From Streptomyces albus subsp. chlorinus (lineage in GTDB: Bacteria; Actinomycetota; Actinomycetes; Streptomycetales; Streptomycetaceae), in the NCBI RefSeq assembly GCF_013302895.1, contig NZ_VJOK01000001.1:477357-527597 (forward strand): a stretch of DNA of 50,241 nucleotides, in the 5' to 3' direction. The notes under the pieces are model-generated. The model saw only the letters and a list, made by a program, of their open reading frames with translations, made no database searches and was not told the origin of the DNA. Each line of letters starts with the position of its first letter. The stretch's first letter is position 1. Positions 8,611 to 15,681 of the stretch are shown here, one piece after another. Made by a program: the position numbers and the translations under genes.

Positions 8611-9028
8611 GCACGGCCCCGGGGAGACCGGCCCGGAGCGGCAGGCGCTGCCGTGCGACGCGGCCGGGCCGGCACTGCTGGCGGTGCTGGACTCGCCGCG
8701 CCCGGCGGAACGGCCGGCCTTCGTGCTGCGCGGTCTGTCCGGCCGGCCCTTCGACGGGATCGCCCGGGTCACCGGCCGCACGCCCGTCGCCACCCACAAG
8801 CGCGCCAGCCGGGCCCGCCTCCGCGTCCGGAGCACCGCACCCGCACCCGACCCGGATCCGGTCGCCCAACACCGTGCGGTGGACGCCTTCCTGACGGCCG
8901 CGCGCGGAGGCGACCTCGAGGGCCTGCGGCCGTCCTCGGCCCCGGCATCGTGCTGCGGGCCGACGGCGGCAGGCTGCTGCCCGGCGGCATGAAGGTGCTC
9001 CGCGGCACCGAGTGGACCGTGGACACGA
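8611..9028 (+). pseudogene. ECF sigma factor (SigJ-like) remnant
   Basis: In one frame from about 8660 the translation reads ALLAVLDSPRPAERPAFVL, PFDGIARVTGRTP and HKRASRARLRVR, the region-4 helix-turn-helix of a SigJ-type ECF sigma factor. AVDAFLTAARGGDLEGL follows, the start of its SnoaL-like C-terminal domain. At about 8924-8929 the frame breaks. The next frame continues the homology with AVLGPGIVLRADGGRLLPGG and then stops matching near 9010. The region-2 part that binds the -10 element is absent upstream. I read this as a gene truncated at both ends with an internal frameshift. Confidence 0.8.
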
Positions 9029-9260
9029 CGTGTAACCACCGCTGGACGCCCGCGAGTTCGCCGGGCGCCGCACCCGAGTGGGCCGCTCCCGAGCCGCCGG
9101 GCCGCCCAGGCGGCACGGACCAGCCGCGATCGCGGGGTTTCGCCCGCGCCGCGGCGTGCGATCCGGGAAGTCCCGGGCGTACGGGGGCACTTGCATGCGA
9201 TTGCCCAGGGTAGCGACTCATCGCTTACAGTAGTGGCAAGGAGAGTGGACGGAGGGCGCG
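9029..9260. other. Upstream region of the efflux pump
   Basis: This stretch has no recognisable gene. It holds an imperfect operator-like inverted repeat at 9210-9228 and the pump's ribosome binding site GGAGGG at about 9251. Confidence 0.6.
9210..9228. promoter_or_regulatory. Operator-like imperfect inverted repeat
   Basis: GTAGCGA and TCGCTTAC are inverted around a 4-nt centre, about 30 nt upstream of the efflux pump start. A weak -35-like TTGCCC (9201-9206) and -10-like TACAGT (9226-9231) flank or overlap it. A repressor site controlling the pump is plausible. No regulator gene is adjacent. Confidence 0.4.
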
Positions 9261-10772
9261 GTGCGACGATGGATGGTTCTGGTCGTGCTGTTGTCCGGCG
9301 TGTTCCTGGCGAACCTCGATGTGTTCATCGTGGTCGTGGCCATGCCCGAGATCCGCCGGAGCCTCGGCGCCGGCGAGGGCCAGCAGCAACTCGTCCTCGC
9401 GGGCTACCAGTTGGTGTACGGGCTGGGGCTGATCGCGGGCGGACGGCTGGGCGACCACACCGGCACGCTGCGCACCTTCCGTACCGGCATGGTGCTGTTC
9501 ACCGCCTCCTCGGTGGGCTGCGCGCTCTCCCCGTCCGCCGGGCTGCTGGTGGCGTTCCGGCTGGCCCAGGGGCTGGGCACGGCGCTGCTGGTGCCGCAGG
9601 TGTACCGGTCGGCCCAGACGCTGTTCACCGGCGCGGGCAGGCGCAGGGCCCTGGCACTGACCGGCGGCGTGATGGGGCTCGGCGCCGTGTGCGGGCAGCT
9701 GTTCGGCGGATGGCTGCTGACCGCCGATCCGGCGGGCCTGGGCTGGCGTTCGGTCTTCCTGGTGAACGTACCGGTGGGAGTGGCGGCGCTGGCCGCGCTG
9801 CCGTGGGCCGCCGGCACCTCAGGCTCCGCCTCCCACACCCCGGCCGGAGCGCCGGGCCCCGCCCGGGAAACGGACGCGCCGGGCCCCGCCCGGGACGCGG
9901 CGGACACCCCGCGTGCCCGTGGCGCCTCGCGCACCCGCGCCCGGCTGGACCTGCCCGGGACGGGTCTGGCCGCGCTCGCTCTCGGACTGCTCATCGGCCC
10001 TGTGCTGCTCGGCGGCCACTCCGGTCCGGGGCCGTGGTCCCTTCCCCTGCTCGCCGCCTCGGTCCCGGTCGCGCTGCGCTTCCTCAGGTACGAACGTGCG
10101 GTGCACGCGCGCGGGGGCGATCCGCTGCTGCCCCCGGCCCTGCTGCGCTGCCCCGGGTTCGGCCGGGGGCTCGCCGTGGTGGCCGTGGTCAACGGCGGCC
10201 TCGGCGCCTTCATCCTCACCCTCGGTCTGCTGCTCCGACAGGGGCTGGGCTGGTCACCCCTGATGACCGGCGTGGGGATGGTGCCGACGGCCGCCGCGTT
10301 CGCGCTCGCCTCCCTCCTGGTGCCCAGAGTCCGGCGGGTGCCCCAGCCGTGGCTGCTGTGCGGTGCGGCCGGGCTCGCCGCCACCGGGTATCTCGGCTGC
10401 GCGGTGAGCGCCGCGGGCCTCGGGGCGGGGACGCTGATGTGCTCGCTGGGGGTGGCCGGCGCGGGACTGGGGCTGTTCGTCGGGCCGGTGCTGACGGCCA
10501 CGCTGCGCCACGTGCCGGAGGACATCGCCGGTGCCGCCTCGGGAGTGGTCGCCACGGTGCAGCAGCTCGGCGCGGCGCTGGGCGTCTGCGCTCTCGGTGC
10601 CGTCTTCTTCGCGCTCCTGGACTCGGGCAGCGGTTTCTCCACCGCGTTCGCGGCGACCGCCGCGGCGATCGCCGTCACCACCGCCGCCGGTGGTCTGTGG
10701 GCACGGGGCATCCGGCCCGCCGCACGCACGCCGGACACCACCGCCGCCCTCCCCCGCGCCGCCAGACCCTGA
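9261..10772 (+). CDS. MFS efflux transporter, DHA2 (EmrB/QacA) type
   Basis: The GTG at 9261 follows GGAGGG. The 503-residue protein has the layout of a 14-helix drug:H+ antiporter. Helix 1 contains FLANLDVFIVVVAMPEIRR. The motif-A-like loop reads GGRLGDHTG (about residues 72-80), and a motif-C-like segment is GVMGLGAVCGQLFGGWL. A central cytoplasmic loop (about 190-230) is filled with Pro/Ala/Arg-rich imperfect repeats (GPARETDAP / GPARDAADT). It likely exports a hydrophobic compound across the membrane. The isoprenyl-synthase gene follows on the same strand after 124 bp, so export of an isoprenoid is one possibility (inference). Confidence 0.93.
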   Translation: MRRWMVLVVLLSGVFLANLDVFIVVVAMPEIRRSLGAGEGQQQLVLAGYQLVYGLGLIAGGRLGDHTGTLRTFRTGMVLFTASSVGCALSPSAGLLVAFRLAQGLGTALLVPQVYRSAQTLFTGAGRRRALALTGGVMGLGAVCGQLFGGWLLTADPAGLGWRSVFLVNVPVGVAALAALPWAAGTSGSASHTPAGAPGPARETDAPGPARDAADTPRARGASRTRARLDLPGTGLAALALGLLIGPVLLGGHSGPGPWSLPLLAASVPVALRFLRYERAVHARGGDPLLPPALLRCPGFGRGLAVVAVVNGGLGAFILTLGLLLRQGLGWSPLMTGVGMVPTAAAFALASLLVPRVRRVPQPWLLCGAAGLAATGYLGCAVSAAGLGAGTLMCSLGVAGAGLGLFVGPVLTATLRHVPEDIAGAASGVVATVQQLGAALGVCALGAVFFALLDSGSGFSTAFAATAAAIAVTTAAGGLWARGIRPAARTPDTTAALPRAARP

Positions 10773-10896
10773 CGCCGCGTCGCCGCCCTGTGCGGCGGAC
10801 GTCGTCGCGGCCCGCCCGACGCCGGGCCGCCGCCCGCGGACGGCCGGTATCCGGTCCGCTCCGCGATTCCCTGTCACCCGACAACGGAGGCACCTC

Positions 10897-11940
10897 TTGC
10901 CCCCCGCCACGCAGTCCCCCGCACCGCCCCGCTCCCCCGTCGCGGAGGAGCGACTGACCCGCGTCTTCCCGCTGGTACGCCGGTACGTCGCCGGACTCCT
11001 CGACGCGTACCTCCCCGGACAGGCGCATCTGCGGGAGCCGCTCGGCCGGCTCGTCGCGGAGGGCAGGGCCTCGCCGCATGAGCTGTCCCTGCCGCTGCTG
11101 GTGCACGCCTCCATGACCGGCGACCCGGCCCCGGCCGTTCCGGTCGCCGCCGTGCACGCGCTGTGGTGGCGCGCCGCCAACGCCTTCGACGACCTCGCCG
11201 ACGACCACGGCCGGCCCCGCCTGTACGGGATGCCCGGCGGCGTCGTGCTGACGGCGGCGCTGGAGTGCGGTTACGCGCTGCCGCTGCGGGCGCTGGCCGC
11301 CATGGAGGCTCCCGGCCCCGTCCGCGAGGACCTGACCAGGACGTATCTGGACGGTTGGACCACCGCCAGCAACGGCCAGCTCGGAGACCTGCTCACCCGG
11401 CCCGACAGCTCCGGCCCGCGCGACGTGCTGGCCGTCTACCGGGACAAGAGCGGGGCGATCTACGCGATGGCCTGCGCCATGGCCGCACGGCTCGCCATCG
11501 GCACCGGACACCCCAGCCGGGGGGCCGCCGAACGGATCGCCGGCTGGCGGCGCTTCGGCCAGACCCTCGGCCTGCTGGCGCAGTTCCGCAACGACGAGGA
11601 CGACCTGCACGGGGGCCCTGGCGAGGACCTGCGCAACCAGACGCCCACCTATCTGCTGGTCCACCTGCTGAGCACCCTGACCGGCCGGCGCCGGGAGCGG
11701 GCCCTGGCCCTGCTGCGCCAGGCGCCGGTCTCTCAGGCCAGCCGTGCGGAACTGCGGTCGATGATGACCGAGCCGACCGTGCTGCGTGCGTACCACGCGC
11801 GCCTGGCCGGCCTGCGCGACGAGGCGTACGAGCTGCTCGGCACCCTCGCTCCCGACTGCCCCTTCGGAACCGCGCTCGGCTCCCGCGTCCACGCGGAGAC
11901 GCACTTCCTGCCCCCAGGGCCCGACGACCGGCGGCCGTGA
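10897..11940 (+). CDS. Atypical class-1 isoprenyl diphosphate synthase
   Basis: The start is TTG at 10897, preceded by GGAGG at spacing 6, giving 347 residues. The all-alpha synthase fold is indicated by the first Asp-rich motif FDDLADD (Asp98-Asp103), NGQLGDLL (about 160-165), YRDKSGAIYAMACAMAA (about 181-197) and a second motif QFRNDEDDL (about 229-237). The second motif has Asn in place of the first Asp. The N-terminal GGKRLRP motif of ordinary chain-elongating synthases is not seen. The enzyme should bind an allylic diphosphate and Mg2+. It may elongate prenyl chains, transfer a prenyl group (ComQ-like), or be inactive for elongation. The gene lies behind an efflux pump gene. Confidence 0.83.
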   Translation: MPPATQSPAPPRSPVAEERLTRVFPLVRRYVAGLLDAYLPGQAHLREPLGRLVAEGRASPHELSLPLLVHASMTGDPAPAVPVAAVHALWWRAANAFDDLADDHGRPRLYGMPGGVVLTAALECGYALPLRALAAMEAPGPVREDLTRTYLDGWTTASNGQLGDLLTRPDSSGPRDVLAVYRDKSGAIYAMACAMAARLAIGTGHPSRGAAERIAGWRRFGQTLGLLAQFRNDEDDLHGGPGEDLRNQTPTYLLVHLLSTLTGRRRERALALLRQAPVSQASRAELRSMMTEPTVLRAYHARLAGLRDEAYELLGTLAPDCPFGTALGSRVHAETHFLPPGPDDRRP

Positions 11941-12007
11941 CCCGCGTCCGGACGGTGGGCGGGGCCGGTGCCGGTTCGGGAAAGAGGGGGCCGCGGGGTC
12001 GCCGTCG

Positions 12008-12709
12008 TCAGGAAGGGTGTCCGGCCAGCGCCGCGTCGACGGCGGCCTCCGCGTGCAGCCGGGCGGTGGGGAAGACCGGGACCGGGCTGTGCTCCGGGCC
12101 GATGAGGAGTTCGATCTCGGTACAGCCCAGGATCACCCCTTCGGCTCCCTGGGCGACGAGCTCCCCGATGACCCGCTGGTAGGCGGCGCGTGAGTCCTCG
12201 CGCACGATGCCCGCGCACAGCTCTTCGTAGATCACCTTGTGCACGAGGGCGCGTCCCTCCGCGCCGGGGACTCGCACATCGAGGCCGGCCGCCTCCAGGC
12301 GGCCGCGGTAGAAGTCCTGTTCCATCGTGAACGCGGTCCCCAGCAGTCCGATACGGCGCAGCCCGGCGGCGCGCACCGCTTGGGCGGTGGTGTCGGCCAG
12401 GTGCAGCAGGGGAACCGAGACGGCGGCCTCGATGTGCGCGGCGACCTTGTGCATGGTGTTGGTGCACAAGAGCACCATGTCGACGCCCGCGCTCTGCAGC
12501 GACCGGGCGGCGGCGGCCAGCAGTTCGCCGGCCTCCTCCCAGCGCCCCTGGACCTGTAGCCGCTCGACCTCCGCGAAATCGACGGAGTACAGCACGCACG
12601 GGGCCGAGTGCAGTCCGCCGAGCCGGGACCGGGTCAGCTCGTTGAGCATCCGGTAGTACTCCGCCGTCGATTCCCAGCTCATCCCGCCGATCAGCCCGAT
12701 CGTCCTCAT
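12008..12709 (-). CDS. Aspartate/glutamate racemase family protein
   Basis: The ATG at 12709 follows GAAGAGGGG and opens MRTIGLIGGMSWEST, the usual N-terminus of this family. At 233 residues the length is typical. Both catalytic cysteines are present: Cys82 in LLCTNTMHK and Cys196 in ILGCTEIELL. A cofactor-independent two-Cys amino-acid racemase (YgeA-like) is expected, acting in the cytoplasm. It could supply D-amino acids for cell wall or secondary metabolism; the substrate is not determined. It is convergent with the isoprenyl synthase gene. An unusually AT-rich upstream stretch (12785-12835) with CTTATCCATAAG may contain its promoter. Confidence 0.92.
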   Translation of the reverse strand: MRTIGLIGGMSWESTAEYYRMLNELTRSRLGGLHSAPCVLYSVDFAEVERLQVQGRWEEAGELLAAAARSLQSAGVDMVLLCTNTMHKVAAHIEAAVSVPLLHLADTTAQAVRAAGLRRIGLLGTAFTMEQDFYRGRLEAAGLDVRVPGAEGRALVHKVIYEELCAGIVREDSRAAYQRVIGELVAQGAEGVILGCTEIELLIGPEHSPVPVFPTARLHAEAAVDAALAGHPS

Positions 12710-12784
12710 GGCCCCTCTTCCGCCCGCCTCGTGCGTGCGCTGTTCCGCGCCGCTTCCTGGTGGCAAGAGCGTGCGACAGAACCG

Positions 12785-12835
12785 ACCTCAAAGCAATTCA
12801 AGATTTTCTGGGCTTATCCATAAGTGAACCTGATG
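12785..12835 (-). promoter_or_regulatory. AT-rich patch upstream of racemase gene
   Basis: This is one of the few AT-rich patches in the window. It lies between the hydrolase stop and the racemase start, both on the minus strand. It includes CTTATCCATAAG (12813-12824), 5-bp arms around CC. It probably holds the racemase promoter, but no clear -35/-10 pair was identified. Confidence 0.4.
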
Positions 12836-12845
12836 GCGTTCCCGG

Positions 12846-13748
12846 TCAGGCGTGCCGCAGCTGGTCGCGCAGTTCGCGGGCGACCTGGCCCATCAGCGCC
12901 TCGGCTCCCGGCTGGCTGGCGGCGGGAACGAGGGACTCGGTGAGGGCCGCGACGGCGAAGACGTCCCCGTCCTCGTGTTCCACGACCCCGACCTCGTGGC
13001 GCAGGTTCACCAGTGTTCCCGTCTTCGACGCCCAGGTGGCCGTGTCGGAGCTGAAGTCGGGTGCCAGCCGCTGGCGCATGACATTGTCGGCCATGAGGGA
13101 CCGTATCCGCGCGGCCACCTCGGAGGGGACGGCCGAGGGTGTCCAGAGGGCCTCCAGCAGATCGGTGAAGGCGCGGGCGGTACCGGTGTTGGTGCGCGAG
13201 ACGTCCAGCTGCGGCAGACGGTGGCCGTGGCCGCTGGTGCCGGCGGCGATGGCGAGGGAGTGCGCCAGGTGCGCGGCCTCGGGCGGGAGGTCTTCGAGGG
13301 GGGCGTCGGTCAGTTCGCCCAGGGCGTGGCGGACCGTGATGCCCCGCAGGCCCAGCTTCCGCGGCAGCGCGTCCACGTCGGCGGGCGGCGTGAGGCCGAA
13401 CAGGGCGTTCGCGGCGACGTTGTCGCTGAGCGAGGTGCTCAGGTAGAGCAGGTCGTCGAGGGCGACCCGGGCGGGGTGCCGGAAGCGGGTCAGCCCGGTG
13501 GGGCCGGGCCTGGTCTCGCGGCCCGGTTGCACCTCCAGCGTCTGCGCCCCGTCGAGTTCGCCGCGCCGGACGCGGTCGAGCGTGGCGAGTGCGAGGGGGA
13601 TCTTGACGAGGGAGGCCACGGGCAGCTCGGTGTCCGGGTCGATGCCCAGCTCTTCGCCGGAGCGCAGGTCACGCACCAGGAAGGAGCCGCGCAGTCCTCC
13701 CTCCCGCAGGGTCCGGCGCAGCTCGCGCAGCAGGCGGTCGGCGGTCAC
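12846..13748 (-). CDS. Beta-lactamase-fold serine hydrolase, no signal peptide
   Basis: The GTG at 13748 overlaps the stop of the LysR gene by 4 nt. The 300-residue product has the penicillin-recognising triad: Ser46-x-x-Lys49 (ASLVK), Ser108-Asp-Asn110 and Lys242-Thr-Gly244. The N-terminus VTADRLLRELRR is charged, so no signal peptide is seen. I find no ExxLN (Glu166) motif of class A beta-lactamases where it should follow SDN. It may therefore be a cytoplasmic class-A-related hydrolase or binding protein rather than a resistance enzyme. The LysR-plus-serine-hydrolase pairing recalls the beta-lactamase regulator arrangements of streptomycetes. Co-expression with LysR is nearly certain from the overlap. 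Confidence 0.88.
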   Translation of the reverse strand: MTADRLLRELRRTLREGGLRGSFLVRDLRSGEELGIDPDTELPVASLVKIPLALATLDRVRRGELDGAQTLEVQPGRETRPGPTGLTRFRHPARVALDDLLYLSTSLSDNVAANALFGLTPPADVDALPRKLGLRGITVRHALGELTDAPLEDLPPEAAHLAHSLAIAAGTSGHGHRLPQLDVSRTNTGTARAFTDLLEALWTPSAVPSEVAARIRSLMADNVMRQRLAPDFSSDTATWASKTGTLVNLRHEVGVVEHEDGDVFAVAALTESLVPAASQPGAEALMGQVARELRDQLRHA

Positions 13749-14698
13749 GTCTTCCTCTCTCCCCTCACCGGCACGCCGTCTTCCCCGGCATCCCCGTCCT
13801 CCCCGGCATCCCCGGCCGCACCGGCCGCACCGGCCGCGCCCAGGCACTCCGCGAGAGCCCCGCCCAGGCGGGTTCCGAGACGTTCGGCGTCGCCTTCCTC
13901 GACGGCCAGCAGGCCGAAGGTCCGCTCCAGCCGCAGCTCCCCCACCGGGCGCCAGTGCAGGCCGAACTCCCGGGCCTGGAGCGGCGTGCACAGCAGCAGG
14001 TCCTCCGAGGTGAACACCTCGGAGGCTGCCTGGGCGAGGCTCGTCGCCACCGCCAGCTGTGCGGGGCGCAGCCCGACGGCGTCGCGCACCCGCACGACCC
14101 GGTCCCTGACGTGCGGGACGTCGTCCTCGGGCTGGAGCCAGACGCGGCGGGGCGGGCCCTGGTCGGTGCGCCGGGGGCGCAGTGTCTCCAGGTAGACGCG
14201 CCGGGCCCGCGGCGGTGCGACCCCGGCGAGCCCGAGCGGCACGGACCAGCGCGCCTGGTCGGGCGGCACGGTGACGACCGCGGCCCGCACCTGCTGGGAG
14301 CGGACGAGGTGCGGACGGGCAGCGGGGGCGGCGGTACGCACCTCCAGGGCGATGCCCTGGGCGCGGGCCGCGGCCACGAGGCGGGCGAGGCCGGGCGCGG
14401 GGCAGGTTTCGGGGAGGGCCAGCCGGACGGGCCTGCGGCGGGCGGTCTCCGCCTCGTGCTCCAGTTCCTCCGCGGCCGTCATCAGCTGCCGGGCGGCGGG
14501 CAGCAGCTCGCGGCCGAAGGGTGTCAGCCGCGCCTGGCGGGAGCTGCGCTCGAACAGCCGCTCGCCCAGGTGCCGCTCCAGGGCGGCGACGCGGCGGCTC
14601 GCCACCGACTGCGACATGTGCGCGGCGGCGGCACCGAGCGTGAAACTGCCGCGTTCGCTCACGTACACGAACGCGCGGCAGGCACCCACAAGATCCAC
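13745..14698 (-). CDS. LysR-family transcriptional regulator
   Basis: This 317-residue protein has an N-terminal winged helix-turn-helix (about residues 5-65), including FTLGAAAAHMSQSVASRRVAALE and LGERLFERS. A periplasmic-binding-like effector domain follows. The C-terminal tail (about 285-310) is a Gly/Ala/Asp/Glu repeat encoded by short tandem DNA repeats at 13782-13840. It overlaps the downstream hydrolase gene by 4 nt (GTGA), so both are translated from one message. It is divergent from the YciO/Sua5-type gene. The likely target is its own operon; the effector is unknown. Confidence 0.93.
   Translation of the reverse strand: MDLVGACRAFVYVSERGSFTLGAAAAHMSQSVASRRVAALERHLGERLFERSSRQARLTPFGRELLPAARQLMTAAEELEHEAETARRRPVRLALPETCPAPGLARLVAAARAQGIALEVRTAAPAARPHLVRSQQVRAAVVTVPPDQARWSVPLGLAGVAPPRARRVYLETLRPRRTDQGPPRRVWLQPEDDVPHVRDRVVRVRDAVGLRPAQLAVATSLAQAASEVFTSEDLLLCTPLQAREFGLHWRPVGELRLERTFGLLAVEEGDAERLGTRLGGALAECLGAAGAAGAAGDAGEDGDAGEDGVPVRGERKT
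13782..13840. repeat. 18-nt and 9-nt coding repeats in the LysR tail
   Basis: TCCCCGGCATCCCCG occurs at 13782-13796 and 13800-13814, giving a period of 18. Three 9-nt units GGCCGCACC, GGCCGCACC and GGCCGCGCC follow (13814-13840). All unit lengths are multiples of three, so copy-number change would alter only the length of the Gly/Ala/Asp tail. Confidence 0.85.
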
Positions 14699-14733
14699 GC
14701 TGTCACTCTACGGGCCCGGTGGACCGGTGCTGA

Positions 14734-14783
14734 TCGCGCATGGGAGCCGGTGGACCGGTCGCGCATGGGTGCCGGTGGACCGG
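14734..14783. repeat. 25-nt tandem repeat in divergent promoter region
   Basis: Two adjacent 25-nt copies (14734-14758 and 14759-14783) differ at one base and share the core GCCGGTGGACCGG. A partial earlier copy of the core is at about 14715-14725. They occupy the 196-bp space between the divergent LysR and YciO/Sua5 genes, where duplicated regulator sites would be expected. Confidence 0.85.
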
Positions 14784-14894
14784 ACGTGTCCGGCATGGCG
14801 GGCTGGCGGGCGACGTGCCGGGGCTGCCGGACCGGTGGGGCCGGACCGGGGCCGGGTTTCTCCCGCGCGGCCGGCGGGCGCATAGGCTCGACGG

Positions 14895-15515
14895 ATGGCA
14901 AAGTACTTCGACGTCCACCCCGAGAACCCGCAACCGCGCACCATCCGTACCGTGGCCGACAGTGTGCGGGCGGACGCGCTCATCGCGTACCCGACCGACT
15001 CGTGCTTCGCTCTGGGATGCCGGCTGGGCAGTCACGACGGCGTGGCCCGCATCCGGTCCATCCGCAACCTGGACGAGCGGCACCACTTCACCCTGGTGTG
15101 CCAGAACTTCGCCCAGCTCGGCCAGTTCGTGCACGTGGACAACGACGTGTTCCGCGCGGTCAAGGCGGCGACGCCCGGCCGCTACACCTTCATCCTCCCG
15201 GCGACGAAGGAAGTGCCGCGCAAACTGCTGCACCCCAAGAAGAAGACGGTCGGGGTCCGCATTCCGGATCATGTCGTCACCCAGGCGCTGCTGGCCGAAC
15301 TGGGCGAACCGCTGCTGTCCAGCACGCTGCTGCTGCCGGACGAGGAGGATCCGCTGACGCAGGGCTGGGAGATCAAGGAACGGCTCGACCACGTGGTGGA
15401 CGCCGTCGTCGACTCGGGCGACTGCGGCACCGAGCCGACCACGGTGGTGGACTTCTCCGGTGACGAGCCCGAGATCGTGCGGCGGGGAGCGGGTGACGTG
15501 ACGCGGTTCCTGTGA
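14895..15515 (+). CDS. YciO/Sua5/YrdC-type protein
   Basis: The 206-residue protein spans one YrdC domain. Conserved pieces are LIAYPTDSCFALGCRLG (ATP/threonine-binding start), RIRSIRNLDERHHFTLVC, PGRYTFILPATKEVP and KKTVGVRIPDH. There is no C-terminal Sua5 domain, so it is nearer YciO than full-length Sua5. The family makes threonylcarbamoyl-AMP for tRNA t6A modification, but YciO-type members may have another or weaker role. It is cytoplasmic and apparently a single-gene unit ending at the hairpin at 15622. Confidence 0.88.
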   Translation: MAKYFDVHPENPQPRTIRTVADSVRADALIAYPTDSCFALGCRLGSHDGVARIRSIRNLDERHHFTLVCQNFAQLGQFVHVDNDVFRAVKAATPGRYTFILPATKEVPRKLLHPKKKTVGVRIPDHVVTQALLAELGEPLLSSTLLLPDEEDPLTQGWEIKERLDHVVDAVVDSGDCGTEPTTVVDFSGDEPEIVRRGAGDVTRFL

Positions 15516-15621
15516 CCGGGACCGGGGTCTGTTCCGGGACCGGGGCGGGGCGTGTTCCGGTGCCAGGGGCTGAGGCGCCCCGGAGGACCGTCGGCCCGGC
15601 GGGGCCGCCGCCCGCCGGGGT

Positions 15622-15658
15622 CCGGCTCCCCCGCCTCCGCGCGGTGCGGGGGAGCCGG
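15622..15658. terminator. Bidirectional hairpin terminator
   Basis: A perfect 13-bp stem (15622-15634 with 15646-15658) and an 11-nt loop sit between the convergent YciO-type and GH2 genes. The placement between two stop codons supports use on both strands. Confidence 0.85.
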
Positions 15659-15681
15659 CGGCGTCCGGGGCCGGCGGCCGG

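Noticed and set aside
12608..12823. Short plus-strand frame over the racemase promoter region
   Set aside because: It overlaps the racemase start on the other strand. The composition changes abruptly in the AT-rich part, consistent with non-coding DNA.
12846..13748. Secreted class A beta-lactamase
   Set aside because: SxxK, SDN and KTG are present, but no signal peptide and no Glu166-type ExxLN motif. Resistance function is therefore not claimed.
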